Below, one piece after another: positions 7,448 through 11,915 of a DNA stretch of 11,915 nt. The notes under the pieces are model-generated. The model made no database searches and was not told the DNA's origin. It saw nothing but the letters and a program-made list of their open reading frames with translations. A program made the position numbers and the translations under genes. How positions within the stretch are numbered: position 1 is the first letter of the stretch; the number at the start of each line of letters is the position of its first letter. Origin of the DNA: Hyphomicrobiales bacterium (lineage in GTDB: Bacteria; Pseudomonadota; Alphaproteobacteria; Rhizobiales; HXMU1428-3); NCBI GenBank assembly GCA_021775385.1, contig JAJFHW010000251.1, forward strand, positions 1 to 11,915, given 5' to 3'.

Positions 7448-8023
7448 CTAGCTGTTTCCTGACAGGAATGCCGAAATTCTAACTTGGAGATCTTCAGCTG
7501 TTGTTTTTGCTGTACGATCTTCAGCATCACGACGAGAGCGTACATTTGAATAAATTGAGGTGTTATCGTTGAAAGCGGCTTTTGCGAAAGAAGAACCTTC
7601 TAAGATGGGCAATTTATTATCACCTACTCTATAGAGCTTGAAGGAGGTTTTTAATTCCAGGAATTGGCCTTCACTGTCACCGTCACGGCGCACGAATTGT
7701 GATTTCACAGATTCTTTTACGACTAATGATAATCTATATTGAGGAGCATCTGCATGTCCGCCGCCAGTGAAACGGAAAATAAGTTCATTACGAACAACTT
7801 GGCCAACCCGGCCAGGAACTTCTGGAATAGATACTGATTTCAGAGTTTCCTGAAGCTTTGCGTTTGTTTGTGTTGTTCCATAGAGAGGCTTGAATGCGCA
7901 AGCAGAGAGAAGTGCGCCCGTGCAGCTAAGCATAATGGCGATCATTACTGTTTTCAAGGAAACAGCTTTGAAGCTCATTTTTTTGGTTTTGCTTTTTTGA
8001 GTTAGGGGGTGTTTTCCCATCAT
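7448..8023 (-). CDS. lptE: LPS-assembly lipoprotein LptE
   Basis: 191 residues. LptE is an outer-membrane lipoprotein that plugs the LptD barrel and helps insert lipopolysaccharide into the outer leaflet. The N-terminus is basic, followed by a hydrophobic stretch and a lipobox LLSAC with the acylated Cys at 42; CAFKPLYG right after it is the signature start of the mature alphaproteobacterial protein. SIPEVPGRVGQVVRNELIF (about 65-83) and a C-terminal helix (RRDAEDRTAKTTAEDLQVRI) match the family. Start choice: AGGAT lies about 5 bases before the first ATG, whereas Met16 has no SD, so the long n-region is real, with Met1 or Met2 as start. It lies between leuS and holA. The long hairpin after leuS suggests lptE-holA may also be expressed from a separate promoter in the 8024-8105 gap, which I cannot pinpoint. 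Confidence 0.92.
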   Translation of the reverse strand: MMGKHPLTQKSKTKKMSFKAVSLKTVMIAIMLSCTGALLSACAFKPLYGTTQTNAKLQETLKSVSIPEVPGRVGQVVRNELIFRFTGGGHADAPQYRLSLVVKESVKSQFVRRDGDSEGQFLELKTSFKLYRVGDNKLPILEGSSFAKAAFNDNTSIYSNVRSRRDAEDRTAKTTAEDLQVRISAFLSGNS

Positions 8024-8096
8024 CGTCTATCCTGCATTTCTCTTTGAAATTAGCTCAAATCAAATATAAACGTAATTTTATAACTTAATATTACTT

Positions 8097-8141
8097 AAAA
8101 ACGAGTTCTTATCTGAAAAATGCGCGATTTTTAGATAAGAA
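8097..8141 (-). terminator. Long hairpin just after leuS: intrinsic terminator or attenuator
   Basis: 8106-8121 pairs with 8127-8141 (TTCTTATCT with AGATAAGAA, then AAAAAT with ATTTTT, with one bulged G at 8115) around a GCGCG loop. It begins 3 bases beyond the leuS TGA. On the minus strand the stem is followed by CTCG and five Ts (8101-8097), so it could terminate the leuS transcript. The stem is AT-rich and the T run is slightly displaced, so partial read-through into lptE is likely. Confidence 0.6.
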
Positions 8142-8144
8142 TTA

Positions 8145-10751
8145 TCAATTAGCTACAATATTCACGATTTTTTGTGGAACCACAATAATTTTGCGAATAT
8201 TTTTGCCATCAATAGCTTTTTGAATTCCGTCTAATTCTAGAGCGGCTTTCTCTACCTCATCTTTGGACGCATCGAGGGAAATAGTCAACTCACTACGGCG
8301 TTTTCCGTTTACTTGTACCGCTATTGTAATCGAACTTTCTTGTAAAAGTGACTTATTGACATCAGGCCATGCGGTTTTAGCCAGAAGTTCACTATTTCCT
8401 AAGTGAGCCCAACACTGTTCAGCTAGGTGGGGCATCATTGGCCCAAAACAGGTGATTAGAAAGCTTGTTGCTTCTTTTAAGGCAAATGCCATATCTGGCT
8501 TTATGTCTGATTTTGCAGCCGCCAAGTTGCTTGATACGATGTTTGTGTATTCATAAATTTGCGCAACCGAGCGATTAAATCGCAGTGCTTCAATGTCTTT
8601 AGAGACGTTATCAAGGGCTTTATGGGCCGCTTTTCTAAGCTCTAAAGCTTTATCTGAGAACTCAGCCGGTTCTTTATATGTTTCATCACCTAATAATGTT
8701 TTCACATCGCAGACTACACGCCAAAGCCGTTGAACAAAACGGCCAGCGCCTTCAACGCCAGCTTCTGTCCATACAACATCGCGTTCAGGTGGGCTATCTG
8801 ACAATACGAACCAGCGGGCTGTATCTGCACCATAATGACCTAAAATATCATCTGGATCGACAACGTTGAGCTTGGATTTTGACATTTTCTCAACGGAGCC
8901 GATTTTAACTGGTTTGCCAGTTTCAAGTTCTGTTGCAACGCGCTTGCCGTCATTGTCTTCTATACGAATGTCAGCGGGAGAAATCCAATCGCCGTCTTCG
9001 GTTTTATAGGTTTCATGGTTGACCATGCCTTGGGTGAAGAGGCCTTTGAAGGGCTCTTTTAAACCAATATGTCCAGCCACTTTCATGGCTCTTGTGAAAT
9101 AACGGGAATATAAAAGATGCAAAATCGCATGTTCGACGCCGCCGATATATTGATCTACCGGTAGCCAATGGTCGACTGTGTCTTTATCTGTTGGTGTGTC
9201 AGCTTGCGGCGCGCAAAACCGTGCGTAATACCAGGAGCTGTCTACGAAGGTGTCCATTGTGTCTGTTTCGCGCCGAGCGTCTTTGCCGCATTTTGGGCAG
9301 GTGGTGTTTTTCCAGGTTGGGTGATGGTCTAACGGGTTGCCTGGTTTGTCAAAGCTCACATCATCAGGGAGTTTTACCGGCAAGTCTTCTTCTTTAACTG
9401 GTACTGTTCCGCAGTCATCACAATGAATAATTGGGATTGGGCAGCCCCAATAGCGCTGGCGTGAAATGCCCCAATCGCGCAGGCGATAGTTGGTTTGGCG
9501 ACTGCCTTGGCTCGCACTCTCAAGGCGAGAAATGATTTCTTCTTTTGCGTCTTCAATTGATTTGCCATTGAGGAACTGCGAATTGGCAAGCTTGCCTGTA
9601 CTAGTATAAGCTTCATTTTCTACCGTGAAATTGTCTTCATCTTCTGGCACCACAACAGGGGTGACGGAGAGTTCATATTTCCGAGCGAAGTCTAAATCAC
9701 GTTGATCGTGCGCTGGGCAGCCGAAAATGGCGCCCGTGCCATAATCCATTAGGATAAAGTTGGCGATATAGACGGGAAGTTCAATTGAAGGATCAAAGGG
9801 ATGTTTGGCTCTGATGCCAGTGTCGATGCCTTTTTTCTCAGCGCGTTCTATATCTTCTTGCGATGTGCCAAGGCCGGCACATTCTTTGATGAAGTTTGCA
9901 ATCTCAGGATTAGTTTTGGCTAACTCTTCTGCAATTGGGTGACCAGCAGATAGACCACAGAAGCTTGCGCCAAAGATGGTGTCTGGGCGCGTTGTGTAAA
10001 CTTCTAAGTTATCTGTGCCTTCAGGAAGGTTGTCACCTTTAAGGTCAAAGCGCATTAACGCGCCGTGGGATTTGCCAATCCAGTTGGCTTGCATGATGCG
10101 GACTTTTTCAGGCCATTTGTCCAGAGTGTCTAAATCTTCTAACAGCTCATCAGCAAAGTCGGTGATGCGGAAGAACCATTGTGTTAGTTCGCGTTGTTCA
10201 ACCAGCGCACCTGAGCGCCAGCCTCTGCCGTCGATCACTTGCTCGTTGGCAAGGACGGTATGGTCTACCGGGTCCCAATTGACGCGGGCGGATTTTCTGT
10301 AAACCAGATTATGTTCTAAAAAGTCGATAAACAGCTTTTGTTGCTGGTGGTAATAGTCCACATCGCAGGTGGCAAATTCGCGTGACCAATCGAGCGACAA
10401 GCCGATCGATTTTAACTGATCGCGCATCACTGCAATATTGTTATAGGTATATTCTGATGGATGACCGCCATTTTTCATGGCTGCGTTTTCAGCTGGCATG
10501 CCGAACGCGTCCCAACCCATGGGATGTAACACGTTAAAACCTTTGGCGCGTTTGTACCTTGCTATCACATCGCCCATGGCATAGTTGCGCACATGGCCCA
10601 TATGGATACGGCCTGAGGGGTAGGGGAACATCTCGAGGACGTAATATTTTTCTTTGTCTGAGTTCAGCTCAGCTTCGAATATTTTTTCTGTTGCCCATTG
10701 CTTTTGCCAGATTTGCTCGGTTTCTGGTGCGTTATAACGCTCAGCGCTCAT
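8145..10751 (-). CDS. leuS: Leucyl-tRNA synthetase
   Basis: 868 residues, full length for bacterial LeuRS, a cytoplasmic class Ia synthetase that charges tRNA-Leu using ATP and leucine. Visible landmarks in order: the catalytic HIGH-type motif as HMGH (50-53) within [11 protein letters not shown]; a CP1 editing domain with TTRPDT (253-258) and [15 protein letters not shown] (338-352), the conserved Asp-bearing site that hydrolyses mischarged tRNA; a zinc-ribbon-like module with CDDC (444-447) and CPKC (485-488); [10 protein letters not shown] (500-509); the KMSKS loop (622-626); an anticodon-binding helical domain; and the C-terminal domain beginning VQVNGKRR. All key motifs are intact. SD AGGGGA (10758-10763, minus strand) lies 6 bases before the ATG. 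It is the first gene of the leuS-lptE-holA run and is preceded by a candidate promoter. The sequence resembles Hyphomicrobiales LeuRS. Confidence 0.97.
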   Translation of the reverse strand: MSAERYNAPETEQIWQKQWATEKIFEAELNSDKEKYYVLEMFPYPSGRIHMGHVRNYAMGDVIARYKRAKGFNVLHPMGWDAFGMPAENAAMKNGGHPSEYTYNNIAVMRDQLKSIGLSLDWSREFATCDVDYYHQQQKLFIDFLEHNLVYRKSARVNWDPVDHTVLANEQVIDGRGWRSGALVEQRELTQWFFRITDFADELLEDLDTLDKWPEKVRIMQANWIGKSHGALMRFDLKGDNLPEGTDNLEVYTTRPDTIFGASFCGLSAGHPIAEELAKTNPEIANFIKECAGLGTSQEDIERAEKKGIDTGIRAKHPFDPSIELPVYIANFILMDYGTGAIFGCPAHDQRDLDFARKYELSVTPVVVPEDEDNFTVENEAYTSTGKLANSQFLNGKSIEDAKEEIISRLESASQGSRQTNYRLRDWGISRQRYWGCPIPIIHCDDCGTVPVKEEDLPVKLPDDVSFDKPGNPLDHHPTWKNTTCPKCGKDARRETDTMDTFVDSSWYYARFCAPQADTPTDKDTVDHWLPVDQYIGGVEHAILHLLYSRYFTRAMKVAGHIGLKEPFKGLFTQGMVNHETYKTEDGDWISPADIRIEDNDGKRVATELETGKPVKIGSVEKMSKSKLNVVDPDDILGHYGADTARWFVLSDSPPERDVVWTEAGVEGAGRFVQRLWRVVCDVKTLLGDETYKEPAEFSDKALELRKAAHKALDNVSKDIEALRFNRSVAQIYEYTNIVSSNLAAAKSDIKPDMAFALKEATSFLITCFGPMMPHLAEQCWAHLGNSELLAKTAWPDVNKSLLQESSITIAVQVNGKRRSELTISLDASKDEVEKAALELDGIQKAIDGKNIRKIIVVPQKIVNIVAN

Positions 10752-10792
10752 GGTTTGTCCCCTGAATTGGATGTTTTAGACGTGTAATGGTG

Positions 10793-10820
10793 TGTTTAGC
10801 ATTAGGGGGTGTTGTGTCAA
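10793..10820 (-). promoter_or_regulatory. Candidate sigma70 promoter for leuS
   Basis: On the minus strand a perfect -35 box TTGACA (10815-10820) is followed after 16 bases by TAAACA (10793-10798), a weak -10 match. This would start transcription roughly 35 bases before the leuS ATG. The -35 is convincing and the -10 is not. Confidence 0.4.
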
Positions 10821-10857
10821 GTGTTGAAGTTTGAACTCTTTCTCTCTCACGGCTATT

Positions 10858-10948
10858 CTAAGCGCTAAAGGCGCTTAGGCCTCCGAGGGGCGGCGCAACG
10901 CGCCGGGCAACTCGCGTTGCCATGTCCTTCAGCCCGAAAAGGGCTGAA
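10858..10948. repeat. Cluster of four consecutive stem-loops, REP/BIME-like, with shared core
   Basis: Four perfect hairpins in about 90 GC-rich bases: CTAAGCGC 10858-10865 with 10871-10878; CGGCGC 10891-10896 with 10900-10905 (AAC loop); GGCAAC 10906-10911 with 10916-10921; TTCAGCCC 10928-10935 with 10941-10948 (GAAAA loop). The core CTCCGAGGGGCGGCGCAA (10881-10898) recurs with one substitution and one missing G at 11731-11747, in both places just after an 8-bp hairpin. It is much more GC-rich than the surrounding DNA. Confidence 0.7.
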
Positions 10949-11225
10949 CTCCTTCATCGTATTGTTGGTTTGGAGATGGGTGCTTTTAGGAAGTTCTTTA
11001 GATTTTTCGTTTTTCTTCTAGCGCGCTTACAGAGGTTGGAACTTTATTATTTAGCCAATTCATTGATTTATCTGTGTTTCTTCAAACTGAGCAAGCAAAA
11101 ACATGGGGATAAAAATAGTTTTGTTCTTTTTCTGTTCTTTTTGCGCGAATCAGTATATGTTCTCATTATGTTCCTTGCCGCTAAGTGGTAAGGGGGGAGT
11201 TAGATAGCATATATTAGGAGTAAAT

Positions 11226-11690
11226 ATGATGGGAACTTTTGATCAAGCATGGCTTAGCGGACGTGAAACACCAAACCCACTGAAAGCCACACCACTTTAT
11301 CTTGTCGATGACATGGCTTCAGCAAAACGCCGTTTTAGCGCGATGGGTTTTGAGATGACGACATTGCAATCAGATGCTTTAGCTGGAACGCAAGTTGATG
11401 TTCATAAAGATGGCTGTGTTGGTATGAACGCTGGGCAAACGCAGATCATTCTGGTTGAAGAAACCCACGCGAAGCGGACTATGCCGCCTGAAGTTCTCCC
11501 GTCATTCAAACATGGCCCTGCTCTTTATGTTTGGGTGGATTCAGTGGATGAAACGCGCTCGAAAATTGCTGATCCGGTGATTGCAGAAATGGTGACTGGC
11601 TATGGTACCTGGGAGCTCTTTGTTGAAAGCCGCATTGGTTTGATTATTTTTGCTGAGAAGTTGAGCCAGGAAATGAAGATGGCATCTTAA
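11226..11690 (+). CDS. VOC-superfamily (glyoxalase/bleomycin-resistance-like) protein
   Basis: 154 residues, matching one pair of beta-alpha-beta-beta-beta modules. ATPLYLVDDMASAKRRFSAMGFE (about 21-43) is the typical first strand and helix (strand, D-x-A-x4-F, then GF). The rest has GMNAGQTQIILVE (about 66-78), a second module PALYVWVDSVDETRSKI (about 98-114), and ends in LFVESRIGLIIFAEK, where DPDGN-type family members have their last strands. The usual metal-ligand position in the first strand is not His or Glu; a Glu near 144 in the last strand remains. So a metal-dependent lyase or dioxygenase role is uncertain, and a binding or resistance-type VOC is possible; the substrate cannot be predicted. 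The start is well supported: AGGAG (11216-11220) is 5 bases before ATG 11226 (a second ATG follows immediately). It is divergent from leuS and flanked on both sides by stem-loop repeat clusters. Confidence 0.8.
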   Translation: MMGTFDQAWLSGRETPNPLKATPLYLVDDMASAKRRFSAMGFEMTTLQSDALAGTQVDVHKDGCVGMNAGQTQIILVEETHAKRTMPPEVLPSFKHGPALYVWVDSVDETRSKIADPVIAEMVTGYGTWELFVESRIGLIIFAEKLSQEMKMAS

Positions 11691-11708
11691 TTTTGTCTCA
11701 CGTGCTAT

Positions 11709-11790
11709 GGTGATGCGGAGCATCACCGCACTCCGACGGGCGCGCAATTTTTTCGCTTAAGCCTTCGGCTTGCGAATGCGCGGGCCGGAG
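11709..11790. repeat. Stem-loop cluster downstream of the VOC gene, second copy of the REP-like element
   Basis: A perfect hairpin GGTGATGC 11709-11716 with GCATCACC 11720-11727 is followed by the core CTCCGACGGGCGCGCAA (11731-11747). The core is the left arm of a long nested, bulged hairpin: CTCCG with CGGAG (11786-11790), CGCGCA (11741-11746) with TGCGCG (11777-11782), TTCGC (11752-11756) with GCGAA (11772-11776), AAGCC (11759-11763) with GGCTT (11767-11771). It starts about 18 bases past the VOC stop, so it may also stabilise or end that mRNA, although no T run follows. Confidence 0.7.
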
Positions 11791-11869
11791 AGATACGGAA
11801 GGCTTCTTGTAAGATTTCATTTTCTTTTTTCAAAAGTGTTTTGCTTGTCTAATTCAATTGGATTTTCTA

Positions 11870-11915
11870 ATGCAGATTTCTACAGATCAAATTCTTTCAA
11901 CTCCAAATGAGTTGC
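11870..11915 (+). CDS. Possible start of a gene cut by the right edge
   Basis: An ATG at 11870 opens a frame reading MQISTDQILSTPNEL to the window end, which looks like a plausible hydrophilic N-terminus. There is no clear SD (GGA about 7 bases upstream is weak). With only 15 codons visible it is a guess. Confidence 0.25.
   Translation, partial: MQISTDQILSTPNEL

Larger units (their letters stand above)
10752..11225. other. 474-base divergent intergenic region between leuS and the VOC gene
   Basis: The left part carries the leuS SD and a candidate promoter. 10858-10948 is a GC-rich cluster of stem-loops. The remainder (about 10950-11215) is AT-rich with no convincing gene: an 89-residue plus-strand frame there starts inside a hairpin, has no SD and is dominated by F, L, R and K. 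A 7-bp hairpin (CCTTGCC 11173-11179 with GGTAAGG 11187-11193, one wobble) lies just upstream of the VOC gene SD and may belong to its leader. Confidence 0.6.

Noticed and set aside
10922..11191. Plus-strand 89-residue frame upstream of the VOC gene
   Set aside because: It starts inside the repeat cluster next to a hairpin, has no Shine-Dalgarno sequence and has an F/L/R/K-heavy composition with no recognisable pattern; likely chance.
10858..11790. CRISPR array or integron attC sites in the stem-loop clusters
   Set aside because: There are no regularly spaced direct repeats with unique spacers and no attC-type conserved core sites; the pattern fits dispersed palindromic repeats better.

Overview
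The window looks like a chromosomal segment of an AT-rich alphaproteobacterium, most likely from the Hyphomicrobiales (Rhizobiales) side. This rests on a recognisable minus-strand gene run: leuS (leucyl-tRNA synthetase), lptE (LPS-assembly lipoprotein of the short alphaproteobacterial type) and holA (DNA polymerase III delta subunit). From my knowledge of the order, this run usually continues into parB. The genus cannot be read from the sequence.

Left half (about 1-5700). Instead of parB, the left half holds a group of genes that I cannot assign to a named system. A plus-strand gene is cut by the left edge and ends at 1459. Three minus-strand genes face it: a small secreted Cys-rich protein (1534-1914), a 211-residue unrecognised protein (2087-2722) and a 943-residue membrane protein (2856-5687). 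A strong bidirectional terminator separates the convergent transcripts. The most interesting point is that the two outer proteins are diverged paralogues. Both have an N-terminal membrane bundle ending in an IGFG[YF]GF[WY]W signature, a predicted periplasmic coiled-coil/helical domain with two matching cysteines, a further membrane helix, and a cytoplasmic domain with a GG-x(6)-IP motif. Only the long one carries a roughly 340-residue Q/N/P/K/E-rich tail. Together with the secreted four-Cys protein this suggests an envelope-spanning apparatus encoded as a cassette, but its function is unknown.

Middle (5688-6278). About 590 bases with no convincing gene. They contain a strong stem-loop, weak inverted repeats and one possible 50-residue minus-strand ORF. 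This may be a junction between the cassette and the core block.

Core block (6279-10751). holA, lptE and leuS on the minus strand serve DNA replication, outer-membrane biogenesis and translation. A long hairpin sits 3 bases past the leuS stop. A candidate sigma70 promoter precedes leuS.

Right end (10752-11915). A plus-strand VOC-superfamily (glyoxalase-like) gene at 11226-11690 is flanked by two clusters of stem-loops. These share a core of CTCCGA-N-GGGC-(G)-GCGCAA, each placed just after a different 8-bp hairpin, which suggests a REP/BIME-like repeat family. A possible CDS start lies at the right edge.
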